Translations under genes and position numbers: made by a program
In this document: piece by piece, positions 21,440 to 33,236 of the stretch
Layout of the letters: each line of letters starts with the position of its first letter
Numbering within the stretch: position 1 is the first letter of the stretch
Source: Darksidea phi
Taxonomy: Eukaryota > Ascomycota > Dothideomycetes > Pleosporales > Lentitheciaceae
Assembly (NCBI GenBank): GCA_030770425.1
Contig: JASJFT010000001.1
Location: 248,001-312,000 of the forward strand
DNA: 64,000 nucleotides
Reading direction: 5' to 3'
The notes under the pieces: generated by a model
Databases searched by the model: none
What the model saw: only the letters and a program-made list of their open reading frames with translations
What the model was told of the DNA's origin: nothing

Positions 21440-21900
21440 AGCGGCCAACCTCACCAACTTTCTACACACAAAAAGCCACGTAGTTCGACAACGCATCAGA
21501 ATTCTATTAAAATAGTACTAGTAATAGATCAAGCAGTATCTACAGTAGGCTTCTTACACGTTCGTGAGTTATGCCCATGTTCTCTACAGCGCGTACCGCG
21601 CGCTGAAGCCTGTCGGCTCACACCTAATTACGTAGCAACTTGACATCTTTCGTTCTCTAGCTACTACTTAGTATCCTTTTAAATAATAATATCCTCTCCC
21701 TCTACCTTAGTTAGGGTACCCTACTTCTAGATTCTCTTCTTTTTATACTTTCTACGTACTATAATAGTCTTATTTACTTTCTTTAGGCTCGCGATTTATT
21801 CGCGTATAAGTATAGCTGTAATGGGCCAGCCAACGGCCATAAGGATAGCTACTTCCTAGTCCACTTCACCAAAAAGGTGAGCACGAATTGAATCAACAGT
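21440..21900 (-). mobile_element. Relic of a pogo/Fot1-type transposase C-terminus
   Basis: On the minus strand, between stops, a frame reads RGTRCREHGHNSRTCKK around 21555-21605; this CX3-4...GHNxRTC knuckle is the C-terminal hallmark of many fungal pogo/Fot1 transposases. The part to its right (about 21660-21860) is AT-rich and full of TA dinucleotides, consistent with RIP, while the knuckle region is less altered. The DDE core and terminal repeats are not recognisable. The relic is non-functional. Confidence 0.6.
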
Positions 21901-22444
21901 GGATTCGTTCCGCGTAGCTAATAGATATCGTCGTCGGATCGATAGGCAGCCCGCGCGACCAGGTCCTCCTACCGGGTATCTCCAACCCGGGTAGCCCGAG
22001 GTCTCCACGACCCGATGACCCTAGGCCTAGCCTATTACATAGTCTATGTCTAACCGCAATCATTGTCGCAATAGAGATATCAAAACGGGTGGTGAGAGTA
22101 GAAAGTACTGATGAGGGGAAGAGGAAGTTATCAACACGCTCATTGTACCAAATTAAGTAGCCCAACAGGTACTGGAACTTTGCATTAATTACTACTTTTT
22201 TTAATTCACCATTGCGCACAGGACATTGCAGAACCATAGAAGTTGTCTTGAACAAAATCATTAGCCTTCGCTATTGACGTAAACTGGACGCCGGAAAATA
22301 TTGATACAGGAACGCAACTGCAATGCACTATGCAGCGAAGAATCCCAAGCTACCACATCCACGGCCCGGTATGCATTCCCCATTCACCATCGCCGTCTTT
22401 TTCAAAAGCCGGTCATGTTGATTCGATCGATTGTAGAAGCGTCT
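21901..22444. other. Intergenic region
   Basis: No gene supported. It contains repeated short GC words (ACCCGG, GACCCGATGACC) near 21950-22030 and the presumed 3' UTR of the LEA-like gene at its right end. Confidence 0.4.
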
Positions 22445-22825
22445 CTAGATCTGGTTCGCCTTGCCCTTCGCCTCGCCCTTGAGCTCTTGTGCCTTACCCT
22501 TTGCTTCCCCCTTAAGCTCTTGCGCCTTGCCCTTGGCTTCGCCAGCCATCTGGTTGGCTTGGCCCTTTGCTTGACCGGTCGACTCGGGCAAGGCCTCCTT
22601 GACGGCCTGTGTGGCTTGCTCTAACTAGATATCAGCATGTAATAAACGTGAGAACAATCAGTTGAGTTGTTACGTACCGCCCTTCTCGATGCCCTTCACG
22701 GCAATATTTGACACAGTCCTGTCAACAACCTTCGCAGCGTCCTTGACGGTCTCAACAGGGCCCTTCCTTACGATGGGAGAGGTGCTGAAGAGGCGGGCCT
22801 GGCGGGCGATCTGGCTTCGGAACAT
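22445..22825 (-). CDS. Small mitochondrial LEA-like/stress protein
   Basis: Two exons (22825-22678 and 22620-22445) encode 107 residues; the intron 22621-22677 must use the second of two AG acceptors (GTTAG) to keep frame, giving IEKGEQATQAVKEAL. The start ATG opens a mitochondrial-type presequence (MFRSQIARQARLFSTSP). The C-terminal half is a repeat of KGKAQELKGEA-like units (three copies) with Lys/Glu/Ala bias and no Trp, as in group 3 LEA or CsbD-like proteins. Such proteins are amphipathic, intrinsically disordered and often induced by desiccation or stress. Function here is inferred from composition only. Confidence 0.75.
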
Positions 22826-23194
22826 GGCGAATGTGTGGAAGATGCTGTGGAAAGGTGGCGGTGTCGAGTTGAGAAGTCCGGAGATGGATTGGAGTGTCAA
22901 TTGGGTTATGGAAGATTGAGGCTCGAGGATTTCTGCGGGTAGAGAGCTTTATAAAGAATTGCAGGCAGTGTGTCGCGATTGGGGTGCACGGCAGGCGTTC
23001 CGCCTATGACGTATCTATCGCATCACAGTTAGACCAATGGGGCTAGTGCTTGGCCATAGCTTCAACCCGCATCGAGATTCCGACAGCTCCAACCTTCCAC
23101 ATGTGAACAGTCTAACGCTTCATTACTTCATTACTTTACTGTTGTAGTCTCCATGTCTGCGTCGTCGCTATACATCAATCTCCATAATAGTGAA
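22826..23194. other. Intergenic region
   Basis: About 370 bp holding the LEA-like gene promoter on the left and the carboxylesterase 3' UTR on the right. Nothing else is supported. Confidence 0.5.
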
Positions 23195-24976
23195 CTACGA
23201 GTACAATGCCAACTGCCACCACTTGCAGCGATTCGAAGCATTGGAGTCCCGCACCTCCTCGATCCCCGTTACGTTCAGTTCTAGAACTCGCGCATCCGGC
23301 CCATACATATTAAACTGCCGTATCCCCTCTGCCTCCGGCATGCCGTCTATCGCAAAACTCGTGATAAAGTCCTGAAGCGCAACCGCGACCGTCCGATTCG
23401 TCACCGTAAACGGAAGAAAGCCCGTGGCTCCGCCATCGAAGTAGGTGAAGGCGACATCGAGACCATGGAAGGCGGGCGGGACTGCGAACAGATACGAATA
23501 CGTCTTGTTGTTGAAGCCGGTGGAGAGGTAGTTAGTGTTGCAGGTGAAGATACCTTCCGAGACCATGAGACTGGCCCGCGTGTAGTTGTCCGTGTAGGGG
23601 TAGCTGCCGTCGAATACCGGAGGATACAGCGTTTCGATGAGGTATTTGATAGATGAAGACGGCATGTTTTCGAAGGTGGTCTGCAGTTGCTCCACTATGC
23701 GCTCGGTGGTGTTGGTATAAGGAGGTGTGAAGTAGGTTCCCTCCGCAGCGTTGTGGCCGACCATTACACGGACGTCCTTATGGAATCGCCCCTGTGCGAG
23801 AAGTTGTCCGGGCTGAAGCGGCACAAAATTGCCGTCGACAACAGGACCATACGTAAAAGTTCCCCAATGAGAATCGTACGTAACCTGCCGGAAGTTGGCG
23901 CGCATGACTTCTTCAGACGTCAAATTTCGAACATCTGCCAGCGAGGTGCTATTGGTAAGGTTTAAAAACTTCTGGTAAGTGTCCTCCTGTAAGACATTGG
24001 ATTGAACGGGCATCCACCCTGGCGATTGAGGAACAGCTTGCTGGAACGGCACCGGTCCTTGCGATCCTCCATAGGCGGTGATCTGATGCATGATGCTTCC
24101 TCCTCCTGCGCTTTCACCAAAGATGGTGACTCTGTTTGGATCTCCTCCGAACTGGTGGATGTGTTTCTGCACCCACTCGAGCGCAAAGCGTTGGTCGTGG
24201 AGCGCGAGATTACTGACACCGCCTTCGGCCTGGTACGACGGGCCAGAGAGCCACCCAAGAGCGCCCAAGCGGTAGTTCATAGAGACATAGATTACCTCTC
24301 CGCTCGAGACATTTCCCGATGCGGCGAGCAAGCCGGCCGGGTTCTGGTACTTGTTTCCACCAACGTAACCTCCGCCGTGGATCCAGACAAGCACGGGGGC
24401 GCCGCAACCCGAAGAGTTCGCCCGGTCGTAGATCCGCTCGGGCACAAAGACGTCGAGAAATAAGCAATCCTCGGTCTCCAAGGGGCCGGGGGCCAGGACC
24501 GCCGAACTTGCATTCGCACCGGGGGGGACGTAGGGTTCCGTGATGTTGCTTTCTTGGCCGAGAAGTACGGTCGTCAAGAATTGCGTTGACAATGCTGACC
24601 AGGCCGGACTAGCTTGAGCACATATCCTATCATGATGTTAGGTTGGTTCAACAATTTTGGGAATGCTTCGCTGACATACCTTCCAACATCGCCATTCTGG
24701 ATGCTCGACCGATTCTCGGCGGGAGCCTCGGGAGGCGCAAAACGTAGCTGACCCACTGGAGGTGCTGCGAATCGGATGTTGGAGAAGTTGTAGAAGCGTC
24801 CGGTGTCCTGCAATACAATTGGCGCTCTTCCTCGATCAACGAGTATTAAAATTGAGACATACGTTGAAACCAGAAGCGCGGTAAATCTCGTACCCCAGGT
24901 CGACAGTCGGCAGCGAAGTGTTCTGCGCACACACAGCTGCCAGCAGAGCTGCTACAGCTCCCCAAAGCCTCACCAT
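23195..24976 (-). CDS. Secreted type-B carboxylesterase/lipase
   Basis: Three exons (24976-24863, 24807-24680, 24626-23195) with 55- and 53-bp introns encode 557 residues. The N-terminus MVRLWGAVAALLAAVCAQ is a signal peptide. Family motifs in order are FSNIRFAAPPVGQLRF, EDCLFLDVFVP, the oxyanion loop VWIHGGGYVGG, the nucleophile elbow GESAGGGS and a histidine in PPAFHGLDVAFTYF, with an acidic member expected in between near HNAAEGTYF. Many Asn-X-Ser/Thr sites suggest glycosylation. The cysteine pair flanking EDCLFL and ICAQ is conserved in the cholinesterase-like fold. It probably hydrolyses extracellular esters; the specific substrate cannot be told from sequence. Confidence 0.94.
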
Positions 24977-25181
24977 GATTAATAGAAGGGAAACGAAGCG
25001 CTGGTACTGGGAATGCTCAGCCCAGGATTATTGTCTTATGTATAAAGCGACAGATTCCACGAACCCTAGACGGAAACAACCAAAGATCGAGATAGAACAC
25101 AAGTTCGTCCGTGATCCAGGAAGTGGGACCCGCAGTCCTGATATCAATGTACCGCGTCCTAGAATGCCACGCGCGTCGACG

Positions 25182-25781
25182 CTATAACAGCCGCATCACA
25201 TTATGAGTCCACATCAGGTCCGACGGCGTCCCGCTGGCGGCCCACCAGTGCACGCCCACGCAAACCCGTGATTCCAATTCGTACAACACCTGCCTAGTCT
25301 GGTCCATCCAATTTTTCTCCTCTTCCAATGCGTCCAGCGTAGGCTCAGATGGGTCGTTGTTCCGTTTCCGAGGGCTGGGGATGTGCATCATGAGGCGGAA
25401 GTCTCGGAGCGAAGAACAATCCACCACGTGTTATTCGTTGGTGAGGACTGGTGCGCTGGGAACATGCATGATGGCGGTAAACAAACGCGGCGCAAAGAGC
25501 AAATATGGGTAGCTGAGGATCTTGAGATCCTTGTCAATGCGAGAAATGCGATTTGGTGCGTTTGAAGGCCGCCGACGCAGGGTTCCCCAGACTTTGCCGA
25601 GGTTCGGATGTTCGGTCTGTGCGGAAGAGAGCGCTGCTGATTCCGACCAGCTGCTCTCATCCATTACGGCGGGCACTTCGTTTCGCTGATGATGGTATTC
25701 ATTGGTATGTAAAATATCCAATGTAGTTTCTACCCATGTGTTTGATGTCCCAGTCTCTACCATCACATCCTTTACCGCCAT
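25182..25781 (-). pseudogene. Hypothetical ORF with one in-frame stop
   Basis: From the ATG at 25781 (MAVKDVMVETG) a minus-strand frame runs 116 codons to TAA at 25431-25433, then continues in the same frame for 83 more codons to the next stop at 25182. The downstream part (HIPSPRKRNNDPSEPT, LEEEKNWMDQTRQVLYELE, VCVGVHWWAASG) has the composition of a real protein. The stop codon is a single C-to-T change away from CAA and lies in a CpA context, the dinucleotide preferred by RIP. No splice option that removes it is convincing. The family is not recognised; the 116-codon version alone could also be the gene. Confidence 0.4.
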
Positions 25782-26491
25782 CCCATACGTTAGGCCATAT
25801 ACGGCGAAGGGAGAAAAGGTAGAGCATGCATCACAAATCCGGTATCGAATTTACAGCGACAGCCTCGGAACTGCCTGCGGAAGAGTTTCCTTTCACGCTG
25901 TCACATCGGAAACTATCATAAAGTTTGTTGCCTCTGGCCACATATACCAAACTTTTTGATTTCGCTCGTCCTAGTCATAGAGACTATGCAAGCTTTCTAC
26001 ATATAGAGTAGCAGTAAAAAAGGCCTACAATACAAGGTTTATGGCAAAGGAGGTATCATCATGAAGATGCGAAGTCGGGAAAACTTGTCGAACATTTCAG
26101 TACGATACATTTAGAAGTAGGTCTGACAAACTCTGTCCCGCATTGTTCTGTTAGCTGGATTATCATTGCTCTGCGAGTCTCTAACGAGCAGAGAAGGAGC
26201 ATAGGTCGTTTGCAAGGGTTCTTTAGTTCGATGATCAGTGCAGATGAGAAGATGTGCTTATCGTTTTACAGTGTTACAGTCTTTAGGGTAAGCGACGGAG
26301 AAGATCTCTACAGTCCATATTCATCTTCTTTGCAGTATGTATCGTAGCAATGTATGAGAAGAAAGGCGGCATCGACTGGCCGCGCAAATGATTCGGGTAC
26401 GTTCCCGCTCGCTAACAAACTGCTACCGACATGCCCTATCAAGCTTACTTCGTATTCCTATAAATATATTTGCGAAATTTCGAATTCCGTC
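25782..26491. other. Intergenic region
   Basis: About 700 bp without a supported gene, moderately AT-rich, no repeats noticed. Confidence 0.45.
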
Positions 26492-26923
26492 CTAGCGGAA
26501 GTAGAGGATGTACTCATCCTTTTCCAGCTTGCGTTTGTTCTTCGTGCATAAGCTTGGTAAAACACATTTAGAGACGGAGAGCAGCATATTTCGTCTCGCT
26601 GCGATATTCGGTTGTAGGCCTTCAGACATTCCCAGGAACATCGCCATAGAGGTATATAGTACTGATTCCAGCAACTCTCTAACTTCGTACTTGCAAAGGT
26701 GCTTAAGCAAACAGCATAGGTTGCACCGGTGAATGTTTTGGACTCCTGCTCCACACCCTATGCTCTTCACCACTCCATTAGGAACGGAAAGCCCACAGGT
26801 GCAGAGCATAGGCTCAGTGTGTTCTATCCTGGCACCCATGTATCCACTTAAACTTGGTTTGTAGACGGAGGCGAAGCTCTCCATGACGCTTTCGTCGTTG
26901 GCTTTTAGAAAGGCCGAAGACAT
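26492..26923 (-). CDS. Hypothetical cysteine-rich protein
   Basis: From the ATG at 26923 (MSSAFLKANDESVMESF) a single frame encodes 143 residues ending at 26492. The middle has LCTCGLSVPNGVV, GCGAGVQNIHRCNLCCLLKH and a helical stretch, then a lysine-rich C-terminus. Eight or more cysteines cluster in about 50 residues without a zinc pattern I can name. There is no signal peptide. The amino-acid pattern is reminiscent of cysteine-rich segments in fungal MYND or Zn2Cys6-associated proteins, but no homology is claimed. No intron or neighbour supports it, so it may be spurious. Confidence 0.35.
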   Translation of the reverse strand: MSSAFLKANDESVMESFASVYKPSLSGYMGARIEHTEPMLCTCGLSVPNGVVKSIGCGAGVQNIHRCNLCCLLKHLCKYEVRELLESVLYTSMAMFLGMSEGLQPNIAARRNMLLSVSKCVLPSLCTKNKRKLEKDEYILYFR

Positions 26924-28179
26924 CGTTCTCCATCTCCTGGTTTTGAGCTTTTTGGACAACAGGGTGAAGAACAGTGTCAAAGACTACTCAAACTTTCTTC
27001 GGCTTTGAATCTTGTAGTCGACAAAGCCTACTCGAGCGGCAGCATCGCCATCCCATCTTGGCTTTTTCATCTCCACCTCCGCACATGCCCGCCTACCACT
27101 CAATCTTTTGGAAGACGAAGCCGCAAGAGCGTACCATTTATTCTAAGAGTGATATTTTTCGACCACACACCGCACCAAGTCAATTTAGAGGTAAGGAGAA
27201 AAGAAGCGCTCTCCATTCTTCCTAATATATTACACTATTAGAGAGTTGTGGAAAGAGAACAACGATGTATTCGTTGACATCTACCTTCGGGAGAAGATAG
27301 CGGAAAAGAGCCGGAGCAGAATGACTCCGCCGCCGACTTCTTGCATACATTGTCGTTCCACAAGTACTCAAACAACATGCTGCGGCACCTTTTAGATTTT
27401 TGCTAAGACATCTGGGTACACCCCCCACCCCATGTATATGGGTCTGTTTGAACTTTTTGAAAATTGCAGGAGCGCAGCATGGCATGTCTTTCCAGTGAAT
27501 CTCGACTAAGCATCCATTCTTGCGTGCCATTTAGAAAAGATCCAGGTCGCAAATCTCAATGACTGGATATATTGAAAGTTTTGGAGGATCGGGGCCTAGG
27601 GCTTCATAAGAGGTCTGGTAATGTGGTTTTGGTGAGAACACGAGGAAAACGTGTCCAGTGAAGAAATCGAACTAGGAGCAGGGAAGGGGGTTAAGATGTA
27701 TCAAGACCGCCTACGTCATAGACGTGCACAAAAAATACCTTTTTGTGTGGAAGAGAAGAGTAGCGGATGTGAACTCGGTACTTTCCGTTAGAAAAAAAAG
27801 ATTCCGATCACCTGAACGGACCTAGGCCGCTTACTTCACGATCACTTCGGATAGAGATTTATATCAGAAATAAATATATAAGAAGTAGATAAAATCCTGT
27901 CCATTGAGACCGGCGGGTGGAATACCGTTAGTTGCGCTGTGGTGATGCGATGATGCTGTGTTTGTGTTTGTATTTGTACATATCCATATATGTCGACTCT
28001 ATTTCTTGAACCCAACTGCCAATGCATGTACGTGTACAGTATATATCAACACCTGTTCGCGATTCACAAGACGGATCCGGTTGGCTTACCAGTACGGACA
28101 TCATAGCTACAAAAGACTCACTCCTCGCATGTAATCAGGCATCACTCCCCATGCCAAGTCCCACATCTATCCAAGTACA
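26924..28179. other. Intergenic region without a supported gene
   Basis: About 1.25 kb. Frames at 27005-27241 and 27222-27530 are short and without domain. A purine/pyrimidine mixture and no clear repeat are seen. Confidence 0.45.
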
Positions 28180-29322
28180 CTACCTCTTAAACCAACCAGC
28201 CAGCCCCCTCCTCAACTCCTCCTCCCTCTTCCCCAAAACCGCAATCCCTCTCTCTGTACATGCCCTTTCCACCTCCTTCCCATTCAACCCTTGCCACCCG
28301 CCGTCTCTCTCAATGAGCTTATCATCTTTGCGTAGATATTCCATCTTCCTCTTCAAAGCCCACTTCAGCAACGACTTCGGTGGCGTCAGGAATAGCTTAT
28401 CCCAAGCTCCACTATAGCAATCCAGCTTCGTACTCAACGAGAGGAGGGTGTAGAGATCCATCTTTTCTATTGCCTCCACCCGAACGGCTTGCGGTGCTAT
28501 CACTCCCGCACTTGTATTTCCCGGCTTCCGATCGCGCGATACGAGGCGTGCAGCGTCGAGGGCGAGCCGTCTTTCCCTCTCTTTCCTCCTCATTGCCGCT
28601 TTTTCCAACTTCCGCCTAATCTGAGCCGGAATCCGACATGGCTCTGGAACAAGCGGGGTGATGTACAGCGCCAGAAGCGGCAACCATTCCCCGAATATCA
28701 GTACCAATACACCAAAAGCGGGCAACCTCATCATGTCCCTCCGACTCCTCCTCACAATCTGCCATTCGGCCCGGGTCAACACGCCCAGGCCCTCACCAAC
28801 CCCCTCCTTAGCACCCTTGCTATTTCCCTTCTCCCTTTCCAACTTCTGTCGCAGCGACTTCGCCATTTTCGCAGTCGCGCGAACGTTCGAGACGCCCTGC
28901 CTGTAAAATTGTATATACAGTTTTCCACATTGGTAGACGTATTTGAAGTAATTCTGTGTGGGCTTTTTGGCCGGTATGAATAGGTCTGGTGCGTACGTCT
29001 CGGGCGGTGGATTGAGTTTCGCTCGGACCTGCGGTACAGGGACATTCGACGTGGGCGATTTCGCCGGGACGCGTGATTTCGTAGTGTGCGAGAAAGACTG
29101 CGGATGGGGCTTGATCGCGGCCGCAGCGGAGGAGGCACATCGTATCAAGCTTTGTGAGGCATGCGCTTGTCTTGGGTACGAGACTTGACGGCCACTACGG
29201 TATGACGAGGGTGCGACGAGGATGGGTGCGCTGTGAAAGTTGCGGCGACATTGCGAGCTCAATTGCACCCTGTTTGAGTGCGGACCAGATAAAAGCCTGA
29301 TAATAGGCCGAGGTTTCATCAT
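28180..29322 (-). CDS. Mitochondrial LETM1 ribosome-binding-domain protein
   Basis: A single exon of 380 residues starts at the ATG at 29322 (MMKPRPIIRLLSG). The first ~60 residues are basic and Ser/Arg-rich with RRNFHSAP, as in a mitochondrial presequence. The LETM1 RBD signature is present: RAEWQIVRRSRRDMMRLPAF, a transmembrane segment (VLVLIFGEWLPLLALYITPL), VPEPCRIPAQIRRKL, and a long basic helical C-terminal half. LETM1 family proteins of the inner membrane bind mitochondrial ribosomes and affect K+/H+ exchange. The protein is shorter than canonical Mdm38/LETM1 and lacks a distal coiled coil, so it is a family member rather than the clear ortholog. Confidence 0.85.
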   Translation of the reverse strand: MMKPRPIIRLLSGPHSNRVQLSSQCRRNFHSAPILVAPSSYRSGRQVSYPRQAHASQSLIRCASSAAAAIKPHPQSFSHTTKSRVPAKSPTSNVPVPQVRAKLNPPPETYAPDLFIPAKKPTQNYFKYVYQCGKLYIQFYRQGVSNVRATAKMAKSLRQKLEREKGNSKGAKEGVGEGLGVLTRAEWQIVRRSRRDMMRLPAFGVLVLIFGEWLPLLALYITPLVPEPCRIPAQIRRKLEKAAMRRKERERRLALDAARLVSRDRKPGNTSAGVIAPQAVRVEAIEKMDLYTLLSLSTKLDCYSGAWDKLFLTPPKSLLKWALKRKMEYLRKDDKLIERDGGWQGLNGKEVERACTERGIAVLGKREEELRRGLAGWFKR

Positions 29323-30201
29323 GAAATACACGGACAAAAGTTTGGATAGGGAGAGGCAAGAAAAGAACGTTAAACGAGGGGGACGAAAGTCGACATGTCA
29401 CCGAAATCGAAACGCGGCCGTGCGTTGATGATCAGACGCGATGTCATCGCACCGCGCGAGCACGCCATACCGCTTGTCGGCTAGTGGGTTTGCATACCAT
29501 TGTTATCTTGAATTCCATCATCATTTTAGCAGCGCTTCGATGTTTCTCACTTAATGTATACCTAAGCTGACCGTATCTCCTGGTCTGAATATCCAGGAGT
29601 ACGATCCCCTGAAAATGCACGATGCCCACCCGCATATTCCATGCAACGCCTGGCTCGATTACAACGCCGTAAAGAAAAGAGAAATGTACCAAAGGGCCTG
29701 GTGTATCCCCCATCCGCTGCTTGTACAAGGCCGCTTTCCAAGTTCGGTGACAAGTCGAGAACCCTCGCGCTCATCTAAAGCGCGCGCCACTTTCCAGAAT
29801 GTCCAGTAGCCCACAGGTGGTCAACGAGTTGGAATCGTCACTAAGGAGTCGGCAAGGCTCGCTGAGTCAATGTAGATGTCGACTGAGACAGTAGTAGGGC
29901 CGGTGTTATGTCGTAGAACTTGAAATATTCGGCGTATAAAAGTGACGAACGCCGACTTATTTTGCCGCCGTCCCTACGTGAGACAGCATAGGAGACGTCA
30001 AATAGAGTTGAGAATGAATCCAAAATACGATCGCTAGAATGTATACGCAAAGAAAATAGCGCCGAAGATAGGTCGCATTCCGGAAAGGGATGCCAGTATT
30101 TTACAGTGATAAAACGCTCAATTGCGCTTCCGGGTTTGTGCTGGATCTTATACACCAGCGATCCTAGCAGGGGATACAAGCGACAGAAAAAGACAATGGC
30201 G
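29323..30201. other. Intergenic region between LETM1-like and Nab3-like genes
   Basis: About 880 bp holding the LETM1-like promoter and the Nab3-like 3' UTR. Short frames on both strands lack any domain. Confidence 0.5.
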
Positions 30202-32701
30202 TCAGCGTTGGTACTTTGCCAATTGAGCCATTATCTCATTCATATCCGGCTGGCCGGGGGTTGTGGCATGCAATGGAGGTTGAGTAGGTTGAGCCGTTGG
30301 CTGGACAGGCAGCTGACCCCCGTACTGCTGGGTATACGCCGTATTCTGATAGGGATTGGGATAAGACTGGGGCGGGGGCGGAGGCGCAGGCGTGTTGAAC
30401 GTAGTTGTGGATGCAGTTGTAGAAACGGCGCTGAGAAGTCGCGCAAGTTCTGGGGTTAATCCTGCAGGTGGCGGTTGTGGGGTTTGCACTGCATTGTTCC
30501 TGGGCATGGCCGCTAACAGCTGTGCGAGCTGATCTGGACTGAGCGTAGAGAACAGATTGGAGAGATTCGCAGGATTTCCAGCGCCGGAAGGTGTAGGTAG
30601 AGTGTATGGAGCAATGGGAGGTGGAGCGCCGTATCCCTGACCGAATGCAGTAGGTAATGGTGGTTGGACGGGCTGGCTGTTGTTCTGTATCGCCTGGTTC
30701 ACAAGCGCAATAGCAGTGGGGAGGTCGAGATCAGCGTACTCCTTGAACTGAACATTGTCCAAACCGCTCCTACGATCAAACACCTGCAAGGAGATCTTGC
30801 CACTAGCCAAGGCCGATGTGTTCAGTCTGACAATTGCCGATACTCCTTCGACGATCTGTCTCCGTACGACTAATACTTCGTCAAGACGCGGGCTCATGCG
30901 TAAGACGTTGACGCGGAGCCCTGCATCTTGGAAAGCAGCTTCGACCCATTGGACAAAGTCTTTAGGCAGGCTTTCTTGGGCAAGCACCTGCACCTCTGGC
31001 ACTTTGTGAGGAGGCCGAGGTGGAAGCGGAAGGCCATCACTCGGTCGCGGCGATGGACTCCTATATCTCCGCGGTGACCTCGACCGACTTCGTCTTCGTT
31101 GATCGTACCGGTCACGACTCCGGTCCCTCCCGCGGTAGCCCCGACCATCACGTGGTGAAGGGGATCGCATCGGGCGGTAGTCGTCCCGGTCTCGGAACCG
31201 CCGATTGTCTCGGTCCCGAGGAGACATTGCATTCTGAGTCCTACTATATTGGTCGCCCCTCGGCGCAGGGCCAGCGCCTCCGCGGCCGTAATCGGGAGAG
31301 CGAGAGCGTCGACGTGAAACATTGCTCCTCTCAGGGTCCGCCTTTTTTGTATTTCGCTGCGGTTTGGATATCTCGAGGTCTGCTTTGATTAAACACGCAG
31401 ATCATGGCTTATTGTAAGGATAACTTACGCATCTTCCTCCCACGAACCTGCTGGCCCTGCTCCGCCTGCAGCGCCCTAGCGCAAGATTCAGCGTGTAGAA
31501 ATTGCACGAAGCCGTAAGCCTGCTTTATGGATATCTGGGCGAGTTGGCCGTGTCGGTAGAATCGGTGGAAAATATCCCGTTTCGTGACTTTCTCGGTGGG
31601 CAGGTTTCCTTGACTCGTTAGCATACACTCACCGGATACAGCATTGTGGTCAATCTTACCGATAAAGAGACGCGAGCCCACGGGGAATTGATCCCATTGA
31701 CCTTCAGTCACGAATCTCCGCTCCTGATCCAGAAATTCCTCGTATAGCTTGTTGACCTCTGGCGGCCAACGTTGATCCTCATCACCATCATCCGGCGTTG
31801 CGCTTCGACCTCCTTCGATCGACTGTCGCGACGCGTAGCTCGGGGTGGTTGGGCTAAGATTTGAGCGCTTAGCACCTTCGTCAACTCCAACGCGGAGGTT
31901 CAAGGGCTGCAATTGTATAGAGCCACGGTGGGCGCTGTGCGGATGGTACGAGCGAATATCGTCGTTCGGGTTGTAGTTTGGATGCGTTGCGGGTTTCGCT
32001 TGCGGCGGCGGTCGAGGAGGCAAATTAGGCGCGGCTGGGAGGGTTGAAGCAGAGGGTGCGCCCTGGGTGGGCTGCGGCGGCATTGAGGGCGCTGCATACT
32101 GGGCAGAGACCCCGTTGTTCGCTGGGGTAGACAGTTTGTCTAAAAGGGCTTGGACATCGATGGCGGTGGCATTGCCTGGAGTCTGATACTGATCGCCTGG
32201 GACAGACTGGGCTTGAGGCTGCTGCGCGACATATGCACTGGCATCATAGGCAAACGGGTACGCAGAACGAGCTTCTTGGGCTGGCGCGGAAGTCGCGTCA
32301 CTGAAAGATGAGGCTGGCTGTTGATGTGCAGAGAAGGTGTGATTTGAGGGTGTAATCTGTGTTTGCGCATCCATTGCGCCGTTATACGCACTCATATGCG
32401 GAAACCCGGCAGGCGCTGCGCCTGCAGAGCCCGACGCGGCCGCATTCTGGGGGTTCTGGGCGGACTGCGGCTCGGCGTAGTACGACGTGGAGGAGTGGGC
32501 GCTCGGAGTCTGCGTCTGTTGCGGGTACTGGAACGAAGCGGGGGTCCCGATGCTGAGGGCAGGCTCATTGAGCAACGGGTCCATCTGCATCTCAAGGATA
32601 GGGATATTGGAGGGCGAGGGATAGTGGAGAGGCTTCGGCGACTCGGGCGTCAGGGTCTTGCCGCGAATGTGCTCTGCTTCTTGCGGAGGACTGGATATCA
32701 T
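30202..32701 (-). CDS. NAB3: Nab3-like RRM protein (RNA polymerase II termination factor family)
   Basis: Three exons (32701-31660, 31608-31429, 31379-30202) encode 799 residues. The first intron (51 bp) is in frame and would otherwise insert 17 residues into RNP2; splicing restores SRLFIGNLPTEKVTKRDIF. The RRM continues with GQLAQISIKQAYGFVQF (RNP1-like) and after the 49-bp second intron closes with RGRKMHLEISKPQRN. Around it are a Pro/Gln/Ala-rich N-terminus (about 340 residues), an Arg/Ser/Asp-rich segment (RDRSRDRYDQRRRSRSRSP), a conserved C-terminal domain beginning VPEVQVLAQESLPKDFVQWV, and a Gln/Pro-rich tail. RRM sequence and layout match yeast Nab3, which with Nrd1 and Sen1 ends non-coding transcripts. 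It is nuclear by inference. Confidence 0.88.
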
Positions 32702-33236
32702 GTATGCGAGGTGAGGCGCAGTGCGCGGTTACAGAAGGCCGCACTGGGAGGGTCAACTCAAGGCATCTACACGTCTGCGCGCAACACGACGACCAAGCGG
32801 AGTGGTGGTGGTGGTGGTCTGCGCCGGGGAGGCTGAGGCGGGGTGTCCTGTGGATACGAACAGTGATATCAGTGTAGCAAGGGTCTAGTCAGATGTAGCG
32901 CGCGCGTGAGGAGCACGAGCAGAGAGCAATACAGAGCCGCGGGCGAGGCTGTGATGGAGCAGAGTGGCAAGAGTGGCAAGAGTGTAGAGTGCGGAGGGCG
33001 GAGTGCGGTGGAAGGGGAGTGGAGGCCGCGCTGGGGAGAAGAAAAGATGTGGGGGAGTGGACGACGATGATGCACAGGCCACGGAAAGAGCTTTCTGGCT
33101 GCAAGCTCACAGCTCCAGCATCGCACTGACTAAGCGGAGCGTGTCTTAACCGCCGACACTAGTGTCGTAATTAACGGTATTGTATTGATAATACATAGCT
33201 AGCGTGCATGTACCGCCAGGGCAGCTAAAATAACAT
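32702..33236. other. Promoter/leader region of the Nab3-like gene
   Basis: About 535 bp without a supported gene. It carries a GGT-repeat (GTGGTGGTGGTGGTC at about 32804-32818) and GC-rich low-complexity DNA that yields shadow frames. Confidence 0.5.

Noticed and set aside
31609..31659. In-frame insertion of 17 residues in the RRM of the Nab3-like protein
   Set aside because: The 51 bp have GT-AG borders and interrupt RNP2; removing them gives the conserved LFIGNLP, so it is an intron that happens to be open.
32869..33126. Leu/Pro-rich frames upstream of the Nab3-like gene as membrane peptides
   Set aside because: They come from low-complexity leader DNA read in three overlapping frames.
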